Shown here one piece after another: positions 7,569 to 14,505 of a stretch of DNA of 35,421 nt. The notes below the pieces were generated by a model that saw only the letters and a list, made by a program, of their open reading frames with translations, was not told the DNA's origin and did no database searches. The first letter of the stretch is position 1. Every line of letters begins with the position of its first letter. This DNA comes from an uncultured Victivallales bacterium (GTDB taxonomy: Bacteria > Verrucomicrobiota > Lentisphaeria > Oligosphaerales > JAFGRS01): assembly GCA_903837355.1 (NCBI GenBank), contig CAILUI010000406.1, forward strand, positions 1 through 35,421, written 5' to 3'. The position numbers and the translations under genes are program-made.

Positions 7569-9854
7569 TTACTGCGGCAAGTGCAGGATGAGGGTGCCGT
7601 AGATCGGCAGATCGGCGGCCAGGATGCCGTCGACGATGGGCAGGGAGCGGGCCCGGTCGACGAGGACCTCGGCCCGGCCGGCGGCGCCAGGCAGGCGCAC
7701 TCGGACCTGGCGGGCCTGGCGGGAGCCGCTGACGATCACGAGGGTCCGTGTCCCGGCGTGATCCTTGATCCAGGCCTGCACCTCCCCGGCCCCACCCTCG
7801 ACCTCGAGCGGACTCCACGGCTCCGGGCTGAGAATCAGCGGCGCCAACGCCTGCAGTTCCGTGTTCAGGGCGCGGCAGTAGGACCACAGGCGCGGGTCGC
7901 GGGCCAGACAGCCGGCGGGTTCAGGATCGAAGTAGGAGTAGTACCCGAACCAGGTGTAGCCATGCAGGATGTGCAGCCAGGCGCTAGCCCGGAGTTGGTC
8001 CGGGGTGGGCATGGGCAACGAAGCGTGCGAGCTCCACTGGTAGGTCTGCAGGCAGGTCCCCAGCGGACGCCGGCCGCGCAGCTCGGCGTCGCTGACCTTG
8101 AACCACGGCTCGTAGCCGGCGAAGCCCTGGGCCGGGAAGGGGTATGCATCGAACGACCAGAGATCCTGACTCGCCAACCACTCCAGGGCCCGGGGCCATT
8201 GGCAGAGATTGACCCAGACGATGTGCTTCGGGTCGAGTTCGCGCACGAGGGCGGCGCACGCCGCGACCTCGGCGGGGGTCATGCCATCGTGGCCTTCCGG
8301 CTCGTCGATCAGATCCCAGCCGAACAGCGCCGGATGGTCCTTGAAGCGCAGCACCGCCGCGCGCAGATGCTCGCGGTCGAAGCCCTTTCCAGGGAGGAAG
8401 AAGCGGTTGTTGAACAAGGCCACGGTACCCCACAGCCCGTGTTGCGCGCTCTGGTCCAGGTGGGTCTGGATGCTGTCCAGAGGGTCCGGATCGCCGCCGA
8501 AGCACTGAACCAGGTTGAAACCCTGCCCGCGGGTGGTCGGATTCGGCGCCGCGTGGAACAGCATCCGCCCGAGGAAGGGCTTGCCGTTGAGCAGCAGGAG
8601 CGGGCCGCGGGCGGCCGTAGTCTGCACGGCTTCCCAGGGTTCCGCCGGCAGCGGGTCGAAGAGCCGGAACTCGCGGCGGTCAGTCAGCACCGGCTGACCC
8701 GCGAGGGTGAAGCCGGAAAGCAACTCGTAGCGACCGCGGGCCAGTCCGGCCAGCGGCAAGGCCTGCGGGGTAGTGGCCGTGCCGGCAGCCAGGTGCAGAC
8801 GCAGCAGCGGTGTCGGGTCGCCATCCAGTGCCCGGCACTCGAGGTCGACGGCGAGGGCCGCGCCGAGCTCTGGACCGGCGGCGAGACTAGGCGTCCAGGT
8901 GGCGGTCGCGGCACCGAGCGGGTAGGCGTACTCGTCCAGCGCCACACTCACCGGCGCCGGTACCACGATGGGGTAGGCGCCGCTGACCAGCGTCCGCGCC
9001 CCGTCCACAACGGCCACCTCAAGCTCGGTTGCGCCCGTCTTGCCGGCCTGCCAGGGCACCTTGACGACGGCGACGTCCCCCTGCCCCGCAAGGCGCGCTG
9101 CGGCCACCGCGGCGATCGCCCCGGGGAGACCGATACGGATCTCGGCCACAATGGGCTCGGCGGAGCGCAGTTGCAGCGTCGCCGCGTTCGCGCCGAAGCC
9201 CAGCGGAGCGACGGCGATCGCGACCACCGTCAGCGGGCCGTCGAGCGGCTGCACGCCGGCGCCTAGCGGCAGCACGGTTCGCGTACCCGTGCCGACCCCG
9301 AGGCTCAACGCGGGCAGACCGCTGGAGAAGCTCTGGAAGTCCTGATCGTCATCCTCGGGGTGCAAACCGTCCTGGGTCGTCAGCAGGATCACGTCAAGAT
9401 ACGGGGCCTGGGTGCTCCCCGGCGCCGCCATCAGCCGCAGGCGATGGTCGCCCGGACCGTTGACGCGGCACACCTCGTTGGACCAGCGCAGCGCGGTGGC
9501 GGGACGCGGATACGAGGTCGCGCCGACCTTGACGCCATCCCAGTAGGCCTCGACCTCGCAGCCCTTCTCCCAGGCCAGACCGCGGACAAAGAGGCCGTAG
9601 GAGCCGGCGCCCAGGCCTTTGATCTCGTATTCAAGCCAGTCCCCAGGACCGTTCAGCACTCTGACGGCGGCGCCCGAAGGGTGTGCCATCCACGGGGTGA
9701 AGCCCTCCGGGCGCAAGCCGCTGCCGCTCTCGGCGCTGGGGCGCTCACACTCGAGGTAGCGGTACTCCTGCACGGCGGCGGTGGCGGCGACGGGGAGTAG
9801 CGCCAGGAGGAAAACGACGGCGCGACTCAGGGCAAGGTCAGCGGCTCTGTTCAT
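7569..9854 (-). CDS. Secreted glycoside hydrolase-like protein (clan GH-A type barrel)
   Basis: 761-residue exported protein: signal peptide (ALSRAVVFLLALLPVAATAA), an N-terminal carbohydrate-binding-like beta domain (about residues 30-170, with ECERPSAESGSG and a GDWLEYEIKGLG core), beta-sandwich domains to about 430, then a TIM-barrel-like region. FGWDLIDEPEG carries E518 at the place of the GH-A acid/base. Where the strand-7 nucleophile glutamate is expected, the sequence reads LGTCLQTYQW with Q603, followed by TPDQLRASAWLHILHGYTWFGYYSY, a pattern seen in uncharacterised GH-like families. It may thus hydrolyse by another mechanism or only bind glycan. ATG 9854 has GGAGAG about nine bases upstream. 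Its promoter region holds repeat copy B. Confidence 0.8.
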   Translation of the reverse strand: MNRAADLALSRAVVFLLALLPVAATAAVQEYRYLECERPSAESGSGLRPEGFTPWMAHPSGAAVRVLNGPGDWLEYEIKGLGAGSYGLFVRGLAWEKGCEVEAYWDGVKVGATSYPRPATALRWSNEVCRVNGPGDHRLRLMAAPGSTQAPYLDVILLTTQDGLHPEDDDQDFQSFSSGLPALSLGVGTGTRTVLPLGAGVQPLDGPLTVVAIAVAPLGFGANAATLQLRSAEPIVAEIRIGLPGAIAAVAAARLAGQGDVAVVKVPWQAGKTGATELEVAVVDGARTLVSGAYPIVVPAPVSVALDEYAYPLGAATATWTPSLAAGPELGAALAVDLECRALDGDPTPLLRLHLAAGTATTPQALPLAGLARGRYELLSGFTLAGQPVLTDRREFRLFDPLPAEPWEAVQTTAARGPLLLLNGKPFLGRMLFHAAPNPTTRGQGFNLVQCFGGDPDPLDSIQTHLDQSAQHGLWGTVALFNNRFFLPGKGFDREHLRAAVLRFKDHPALFGWDLIDEPEGHDGMTPAEVAACAALVRELDPKHIVWVNLCQWPRALEWLASQDLWSFDAYPFPAQGFAGYEPWFKVSDAELRGRRPLGTCLQTYQWSSHASLPMPTPDQLRASAWLHILHGYTWFGYYSYFDPEPAGCLARDPRLWSYCRALNTELQALAPLILSPEPWSPLEVEGGAGEVQAWIKDHAGTRTLVIVSGSRQARQVRVRLPGAAGRAEVLVDRARSLPIVDGILAADLPIYGTLILHLPQ

Positions 9855-9928
9855 GATGCAATACTCTCCGCGGGGCGGGCAAGGGACGCGGGCCCGATGC
9901 CGCTATGCTGGCCGGCCCGCTGCGGCGG

Positions 9929-10229
9929 GGAAATGCCTCAGTGAAGTCCGCAGCAGCCGGCTCTGTCGGCGCGCTCTTGCATGTGAACCGCTGAACGACC
10001 CATGCCCCATGCCGGGGCTGCGGGACTCGCGGTTCGCCTGTCGCTATGTCCGGCGCCAGCCGGGGGCGGACCTGGAGGGCGAACCTCCCCAGCCTGCGTG
10101 CAGGCGGTGAGCCGTCCCCGGTCTCCGGTCTCCGGTCTCCGGCCTCTGGCCGGTGGCTCAGCGGCGCCTGCGTCCTGCTGGACAGCAGGACCCTCCAGGG
10201 GTCCGAGCAGACTTCACTGAGGCATTTCC
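9929..10229 (+). mobile_element. MITE-like repeat, full copy B
   Basis: About 300-bp non-coding element bounded by near-perfect terminal inverted repeats: AAATGCCTCAGTGAAGTC at 9931 and its reverse complement ending at 10227. The match extends to about 23 bp with one C/T mismatch. Inside are CCTGCGTGCAGGCGGTGAG (shared with copy C) and the palindrome GTCCTGCTGGACAGCAGGAC at 10172-10191. No transposase is present. It fills most of the gap between the ABC ATPase gene and the upstream region of the glycoside-hydrolase-like gene. Confidence 0.8.
10120..10147. repeat. GGTCTCC heptamer tandem repeat inside copy B
   Basis: Three perfect GGTCTCC units (10120-10140) and one degenerate unit (GGCCTCT). 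Copy C has only a single corresponding unit (around 32781), so this is a local 7-bp expansion within the repeat element. Confidence 0.7.
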
Positions 10230-10308
10230 TCAGCGGGCCACCAGGCGCTCTGGGGGCGACGCACTCGCCGACCGGGGGAAACTGCGCAGCACGTGGGCAC
10301 GCCTCTCG

Positions 10309-11052
10309 TCAGGTCTCCTCGCCGTCGATGGTGCCGACGCGGATGACGAGCTGATCGCGGGACTGGATACGCGAGACCTTACCGTCGGTGATCCAGATGA
10401 CGCGGTCACTGACGTCCAGCATCTTCATGTCGTGGGTGGCCGTGATGATAGTGACCCCACGCTCTTCCTTCATCTGCACCAGGAGGGCGATGATCTCCCG
10501 GCCCGTGCGCAGGTCGAGATTGCCGGTCGGTTCGTCGGCGAGGATAATCGCCGGATCGTTGGCCAGGGAACGCGCGATGGCGACGCGCTGCTGCTGGCCG
10601 CCGGACATCTGCGGGGGGCGGTGGTTGAGACGCTCGCCCAGGCCCACCTTGCAGAGCAGTTCAGCACCCTTGTCCCGCGCCTCGTCGGCGTCGAGTCCGG
10701 CGAAGACCATGGGCAGCGTGACGTTCTCGAGGGCGGTCATCACCGGGATCAGGTTGAAGGTCTGGAAGATGTAGCCGATCTTGCGGCAGCGCAGCCAGGC
10801 CAGCTCATGGGTCTCGAGCTGGGCGATGTCCACCTCGTCGATATAGACTTCGCCCGTCGAGGGCTTGTCCAAACCGCCAATCATGTTGAACAGCGTGCTC
10901 TTGCCGGAGCCCGAAGGCCCCATGATACTGATGTACTCGCCGCTAAGGATGGTCAGCGATACGCCCCCCAGGGCGTGTACCTTCTCGCTGCCCATGACGT
11001 ACGTCTTGCGCACGTCCTGAGTCCGCACGATCTCGCGTCTGTCGCTCATCAT
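10309..11052 (-). CDS. ABC transporter ATP-binding protein, LolD/MacB type
   Basis: About 247-residue cytoplasmic ATPase that would power a MacB/FtsX-type permease by mechanotransmission. Counting from the second Met: Walker A GPSGSGKST (44-52), the family-specific IFQTFNLIPVMTALENV, signature MSGGQQQRVAIARSL, Walker B AIILADEPTGNLD, and a switch His in ITATHDMKM. All are intact. It overlaps the upstream permease gene by one base (TGATG), so they are co-translated. Start 11052 (MMSDRRE) or 11049 are both possible; longer N-terminal extensions overlap the permease and are not used. Substrate is undetermined: lipoproteins, peptides or small toxic molecules are the family's usual cargo. Confidence 0.9.
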   Translation of the reverse strand: MMSDRREIVRTQDVRKTYVMGSEKVHALGGVSLTILSGEYISIMGPSGSGKSTLFNMIGGLDKPSTGEVYIDEVDIAQLETHELAWLRCRKIGYIFQTFNLIPVMTALENVTLPMVFAGLDADEARDKGAELLCKVGLGERLNHRPPQMSGGQQQRVAIARSLANDPAIILADEPTGNLDLRTGREIIALLVQMKEERGVTIITATHDMKMLDVSDRVIWITDGKVSRIQSRDQLVIRVGTIDGEET

Positions 11053-11780
11053 CAAACCTCGACTCGCATCGCTTCGACCGGCTTCATCTTCGCCGCCACA
11101 TAGGTGGGGTAGACGGCGGCCACCGTAGTGAGCAACGTGCCAAGACCCACAGCCAGGAGCAGGCCCAGGCCCCCGGACTTGAAGCAGACGCCAACGGTGA
11201 GAATGGAGAACTCCAGGACCGCTCCCGTCTGCAGGATACCCAGAACACACCCCAGGGCGCCGCCCAGCAGACTGCCGAGCACGCCCACAAAAACCGCCTC
11301 AACCAGGAAGAGCCGAACTACGAAACTGTCCAGCGCTCCGAGGCATTTGAGGGTGCCAATCTCACGGATGCGCTCCGTAACACTCATGAGAATGGTGTTG
11401 GTGATGCCCACCAGGCAGAGGAAGGCGGAGAGTGACATCAGCCACAGGCGCTCGTCCTGCTGCCGCTTCAGGGACCCGGCGTCGTGCGTGAACACGCCGG
11501 CGCGCTCCAACACGGCCTGCACATGCACGTCGCCCGAACGCATCAGGCTACCCTCGATGAGCTGGACGGTCATGGACGAGGCGAAGAAGGCCACGACCAC
11601 GGCGATGCAGACAAAGGTCAGGATGCAGCGCCCCATACGATGCCGGATGTTAGACCAGCAGACTTCGAGCGTGCGCTTCCAGGGCAACACGACGCCCTGC
11701 TGCGCGCCGTGCCGCCGCTCGTCGAAGATGCGTCCAGCCAGGACTGGTTTGGTGGAGTCACTCATGGGTTTGCCGTTCAC
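11052..11780 (-). CDS. Short FtsX/MacB-type permease lacking the periplasmic domain
   Basis: 242-residue inner-membrane permease. After a ~45-residue cytosolic N-terminus comes TM1 (GRCILTFVCIAVVVAFFASSM), then only ~55 residues that might be periplasmic. The conserved FtsX core follows: a TM with ITNTILMSVTERIREIGTLKCLGA, two more TM segments, and AVYPTYVAAKMKPVEAMRVEV at the end. Usual MacB/LolC-type permeases carry a ~200-residue periplasmic domain after TM1, and it is absent here. Start choice is GTG 11780 or ATG 11765; neither has a strong ribosome site. It is coupled to the downstream ATPase gene by TGATG. The mini-architecture may mean that a separate partner provides the periplasmic part. 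Confidence 0.85.
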   Translation of the reverse strand: MNGKPMSDSTKPVLAGRIFDERRHGAQQGVVLPWKRTLEVCWSNIRHRMGRCILTFVCIAVVVAFFASSMTVQLIEGSLMRSGDVHVQAVLERAGVFTHDAGSLKRQQDERLWLMSLSAFLCLVGITNTILMSVTERIREIGTLKCLGALDSFVVRLFLVEAVFVGVLGSLLGGALGCVLGILQTGAVLEFSILTVGVCFKSGGLGLLLAVGLGTLLTTVAAVYPTYVAAKMKPVEAMRVEV

Positions 11781-11785
11781 GTCAT

Positions 11786-11965
11786 CTACCGGGACGGAGC
11801 AGGTACTGAAGTGCGGGCGGGCGCACCCGTTCGCAGGCTCTTACATTCCGCCTTGGTCCGTAGCGATCTGTGGAACGCGACGAATTCCCCGGGGTTGTTA
11901 TGAGACTCTTGGGAGATCCTGCTTCGGATAATGCGTATCCAATCAGTTCCGGGGTCTTGCTTCAT
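11786..11965 (-). CDS. Small antitoxin-like protein downstream of PIN toxin
   Basis: 59-residue ORF whose ATG overlaps the PIN gene's stop (ATGA, 11962-11965). The N-terminal half (MKQDPGTDWIRIIRSRISQE, then SHNNPGEFVAFHRSLRTK) resembles short helical proteins that accompany PIN genes of this type, with the pattern 'DP…W/EIR..R..IS.E..ndp…'. The last ~18 residues are low-complexity (GAPARTSVPAPSR) and may be a frayed end. The overlap and order suggest the antitoxin of the PIN toxin, placed after rather than before it. Only the sequence pattern and context support this; no DNA-binding motif is evident. Confidence 0.5.
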   Translation of the reverse strand: MKQDPGTDWIRIIRSRISQESHNNPGEFVAFHRSLRTKAECKSLRTGAPARTSVPAPSR

Positions 11966-12435
11966 CGGAACTCCTCCAGAAGTTGGTAAGGGGTGACCAG
12001 TTCGGGCACGAAGAGCCCCAGCATTCCGTTCATGATGCGGATGTGCCCGAACTTATTTGGGTTGGCGAGATTGCGGCAGTTCCAGGTCAGCAGGTAATCG
12101 CACCTGTGGAAAGATGCCAAAGCGAGATGCAGCGCGTCGCCGAGAGGGTCGACGGGCATCAGCTTGTGTGCCGTGTAGGCCTCAATGATCTCCTCGATCT
12201 CTTCCGCCAACTCCAAACATAGAAGGTCAGCGATCATTGCCAAGGCATCTTCCTTCCCTGGGAAATCTCCGCGCTCAAGCTCGTACCGGACTGCGTCGCT
12301 GGTCACCGGTTCGTAGCTGAGGCGAGTGTCCCACCACGCCCGCGTCCATTCCCGGCGCGCCACCATGTCCGGCTCCTCGCGAGTCTCGCAGTAGAAGCTC
12401 GGAATGGATGTCTCGATATAGACGCGCTTCCTCAT
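11962..12435 (-). CDS. PIN-domain ribonuclease toxin (VapC-like)
   Basis: 157-residue PIN-domain protein, expected to be a Mg-dependent RNase toxin of a type II module. It begins with the family's first strand, RVYIETSIPSFYCETR, and carries an acidic SDAVRYELERGD segment. The conserved C-terminal part reads LGDALHLALASFHRCDYLLTWNCRNLANPNK. All acidic residues expected for metal binding look present, and the length is normal. It overlaps a 42-codon ORF upstream (ATGA 12432-12435) and a 59-codon ORF downstream (ATGA 11962-11965). The module is therefore compact, but its antitoxin is not a textbook VapB. Probably active, if a partner exists. Confidence 0.87.
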   Translation of the reverse strand: MRKRVYIETSIPSFYCETREEPDMVARREWTRAWWDTRLSYEPVTSDAVRYELERGDFPGKEDALAMIADLLCLELAEEIEEIIEAYTAHKLMPVDPLGDALHLALASFHRCDYLLTWNCRNLANPNKFGHIRIMNGMLGLFVPELVTPYQLLEEFR

Positions 12436-12560
12436 GCCTGCCTTCGTCGTTGTCTTCGCGGAGCAATGTGCACCGGGGCTGCTGCACTATAGAGCGCGCA
12501 ATCGACGCCCTCCTGGTCGAAGGTGGTGGTCACTGCTTTCAGCTCTTCAAGGATACCCAT
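12432..12560 (-). CDS. 42-residue ORF, possible nucleotidyltransferase remnant or leader of the PIN gene
   Basis: Starts at ATG 12560 and stops in an ATGA overlap with the PIN start. The first half (ILEELKAVTTTFDQEGVDCALYS) looks like the N-terminus of MNT/AbiEii-type nucleotidyltransferases, where a 'VDYALCGG' strand leads into the GS motif. The sequence then departs into a basic tail (HIAPRRQRRRQA), so the catalytic GSxxxxxD part is missing. It may be a fossil of a second module fused upstream of the PIN gene, or a genuine small partner protein kept for coupling. Low certainty. Confidence 0.35.
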   Translation of the reverse strand: MGILEELKAVTTTFDQEGVDCALYSAAAPVHIAPRRQRRRQA

Positions 12561-12606
12561 GGTAATCCCGCTACGGCCAAAGCCCCTGGCCGCGGTGCGG
12601 CGCGCT

Positions 12607-12675
12607 TCACCGGTACACGTCCTTCCGCAGGCCGACCTTCACCACCCACACCGTCAGTTCCCGGTCTTTAACGAA
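12607..12675 (-). pseudogene. Remnant of a RelE/ParE-family toxin
   Basis: Reading minus from 12675: VKDRELTVWVVKVGLRKDVYR then TGA (12607-12609). This matches the last beta strand and C-terminus of RelE-type toxins ('…VRDRELVVLVVRVGHRREVYR'). An in-frame stop lies at 12679-12681 and no start or upstream toxin body exists. Its 5' end overlaps the antitoxin's 3' end in another frame. The simplest reading is a deletion joining the antitoxin's last codons to the toxin's final ~20 codons. Confidence 0.65.
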
Positions 12676-12911
12676 GCACTATATGCGCCATCTGCCTTCA
12701 GCCACTTCAGCATTCCCTCGTAGCTGATCAATGGCTCGCCCGCCCGCCCCTCAAAGGCCGCCAGATCGTCAGCGTCCTCCGCGAGCGCTTCGCGAACCGC
12801 ACCGTTCACCAGTCGCGAAATGGACTGCGACGTCTCCGCCGACTTCAGCCGCAGTGCCTTGTGCAGAGCGGGGTCGAAGTGGATGGTCGAGCGTTTGGTC
12901 GCGGTCGGCAC
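12654..12911 (-). CDS. Ribbon-helix-helix (CopG/RelB-type) antitoxin, toxin lost
   Basis: 85-residue protein. The N-terminal RHH DNA-binding fold is RSTIHFDPALHKALRLKSAETSQSISRLVNGAVREAL (about residues 7-43). The toxin-binding segment is EDADDLAAFEGRAGEPLISYEGMLKWLKADG (about 45-74). GTG 12911 is supported by AAGGAG at 12920-12925, eight bases upstream. The final residues (AYSASLKTGN) are atypical and arise where the frame runs into the relic of a RelE toxin. It should still bind its own operator, which lies at 12948-12961. An orphan antitoxin of this kind could neutralise related toxins elsewhere or simply be decaying. Confidence 0.83.
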   Translation of the reverse strand: MPTATKRSTIHFDPALHKALRLKSAETSQSISRLVNGAVREALAEDADDLAAFEGRAGEPLISYEGMLKWLKADGAYSASLKTGN

Positions 12912-12938
12912 CGAACAATCTCCTTATGGCTGCCCAGC

Positions 12939-12967
12939 ATTGTAGCGTCATGACGTCATGATGCCAA
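12939..12967 (-). promoter_or_regulatory. Sigma-70 promoter with palindromic operator in the spacer
   Basis: On the minus strand TTGGCA (12967-12962) and TACAAT (12944-12939) are separated by exactly 17 bp. The spacer holds the perfect 14-bp palindrome TCATGACGTCATGA (12961-12948), ideally placed for repression by the RHH antitoxin it transcribes. AAGGAG and the GTG start follow. Autoregulation is the usual mode of type II modules; its operation here is inference. Confidence 0.75.
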
Positions 12968-13028
12968 CGTCCAGGCTCAGGGGCGGTACAAAGCGACGTA
13001 CCCAGCAGCGGATGGTTGGATGTTCTTC

Positions 13029-14444
13029 TCAGAGTTTGGTCAGGTAAATGTAGTCAAGGTTTTCACGTTTGAAGATGTTCCCTACAACGATGTCTTGGTT
13101 TGCCTTCGCAATTTCATCCTGAATCGGTTCCTGAACCCACAACGGATGGTCAAAGAGTTTTCGCATGATCTGAATGAACCTTGCCTTTGTGTCGCCGGGG
13201 AACGCCTTCTGGAAACAAAGTGGTTCGTAAATCTTCGCCCCATTCCTCTGTTCAAGGGCAAACTTCAACGCTTCGGCGAGGACATCAATCCACCTGTTGA
13301 ATGCCGTCTTGTAGAAATAGGTTCGGCAAAGTTTGTGCAGTTGCGAATCGGCGTTATCGGCGGACCATTTATCCTTAATGCCTAGGGCTTCAATCTGATC
13401 CAGCAGAAAACAGAGGTTATCGACTTCATCAGATCGGTAGTTGTCCGGATCGTCCGAGTACTTTGAGATTGCATCCAGTTTGCAGAACTTACCCACTAAG
13501 CGTTCAAGACTCTGCCAGAGGATTGGTTTTCGTTTTTGGCTTTGCCTGTCCTCAGCAGCGAAATCTCTCACGAAAGATCGGTCAAGGTTGATTTCGGCAA
13601 TGATGGAGGCCATGAGAAACTTCCTGGTTTCGGCCTTGGATTCGCCCTTGAGAATGTCACCCTCGGTGAACCGAGCATTGGGGTCGCCAACCTGTTTGCG
13701 GTACGCCTCGATCCTCTGGCGGTAAATGTCAGCGAGTTTCGCGTCAATGTGCGACTTCTTGTAGCGTTGCTGAACGAAGTCGGTATGCGCCTCGTAAATC
13801 ACGACCCGAAGCTCCGGTACCGACGGATGCACGAACACAATGCAGGGAATCGTTGGCCGGTTGTTGCCGACGATCTGAGCCACAGCCTTGTGTTGTCCAT
13901 CAAACACCTTGATCGTCTTCGATTCCGCATCCAATCGTCCCAGAGTGGGCAGGAGTTGAACTGATCGCTTGAGATTGAAGACCAAGGGAAGAATCTTCGG
14001 TTCAAGTGGGCGCAATTGGATTTCGTCGTCGTTCTCGATGAACTTAGTTTCTACCTCATGAAAGAAGTAGTGGTTGTCCTTTCCGCCGACACGTTGATTG
14101 TACAAGGGCAGGGCGGTTCCATTTATCGTAATCGTGTCGAAACGTGGGGTGATCGAATAGACTGAAGGAACGGCTTTGGGGCAGAGGTCCTTCAAACCAG
14201 TGATTGCCTTCAGTGCTTTGAGGATACGGAGTTCCTCACGATACTCGACAGGCGATTTCTTGCCCTTCGACTTGTGGCAATTGGCCTTGTTCGGTTCCGA
14301 TGACGCATGAACTGGCGCGAAGTTCGACAGTTCTTGTGGATGACCGTCTGCATAGTTGTAGATGTGGTCGTACTCAATCTCGTCGGGTGTGTAGTTCTCA
14401 AGGGGGTCGAGGCAGATGTAGCAGACGGTGTGTTTACGTCGCAA
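13029..14444 (-). CDS. HNH endonuclease fused to a DGQHR-type domain
   Basis: 471-residue protein. The N-terminus is an HNH nuclease with a zinc knuckle: C8-x2-C11, catalytic D26-H27 (EYDHIYNYADG), N41-F-A-P-V-H46, and N55-C56-H57-KSKGK. From about residue 170 comes a DGQHR-like domain (TIKVFDGQHKAVAQIVGN, D182), related in motif to DndB/DGQHR proteins of DNA phosphorothioation and ParB-like folds. The helical C-terminus is unassigned. A DNA-targeting defence or repair role is inference. GC content (~50%) is much lower than in neighbouring genes, suggesting transfer. The TTG 14444 start is probably not original: the frame is open further upstream (RRVLTAEAKADLRRK), and a well-placed ATG at 14490 with GGAGAGG is joined to it only if one A of the run at 14484-14487 is removed. 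Confidence 0.82.
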   Translation of the reverse strand: MRRKHTVCYICLDPLENYTPDEIEYDHIYNYADGHPQELSNFAPVHASSEPNKANCHKSKGKKSPVEYREELRILKALKAITGLKDLCPKAVPSVYSITPRFDTITINGTALPLYNQRVGGKDNHYFFHEVETKFIENDDEIQLRPLEPKILPLVFNLKRSVQLLPTLGRLDAESKTIKVFDGQHKAVAQIVGNNRPTIPCIVFVHPSVPELRVVIYEAHTDFVQQRYKKSHIDAKLADIYRQRIEAYRKQVGDPNARFTEGDILKGESKAETRKFLMASIIAEINLDRSFVRDFAAEDRQSQKRKPILWQSLERLVGKFCKLDAISKYSDDPDNYRSDEVDNLCFLLDQIEALGIKDKWSADNADSQLHKLCRTYFYKTAFNRWIDVLAEALKFALEQRNGAKIYEPLCFQKAFPGDTKARFIQIMRKLFDHPLWVQEPIQDEIAKANQDIVVGNIFKRENLDYIYLTKL

Positions 14445-14483
14445 GTCCGCCTTCGCCTCGGCCGTGAGTACGCGTCTTTCTTC

Positions 14484-14505
14484 TTTTCATTTCCGTTTCC
14501 TCTCC
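14484..14505 (-). other. Likely true start of the HNH gene with a one-base frameshift
   Basis: Minus strand: GGAGAGG (14505-14499), eight bases, ATG (14490-14488), then AAAA (14487-14484). With three A's instead of four the frame would read MKEERRVLTAEAKADLRRK and run straight into the HNH domain. As given, ATG leads to a short dead frame. Either a homopolymer sequencing error, a slippage site, or an inactivating mutation. Confidence 0.55.
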
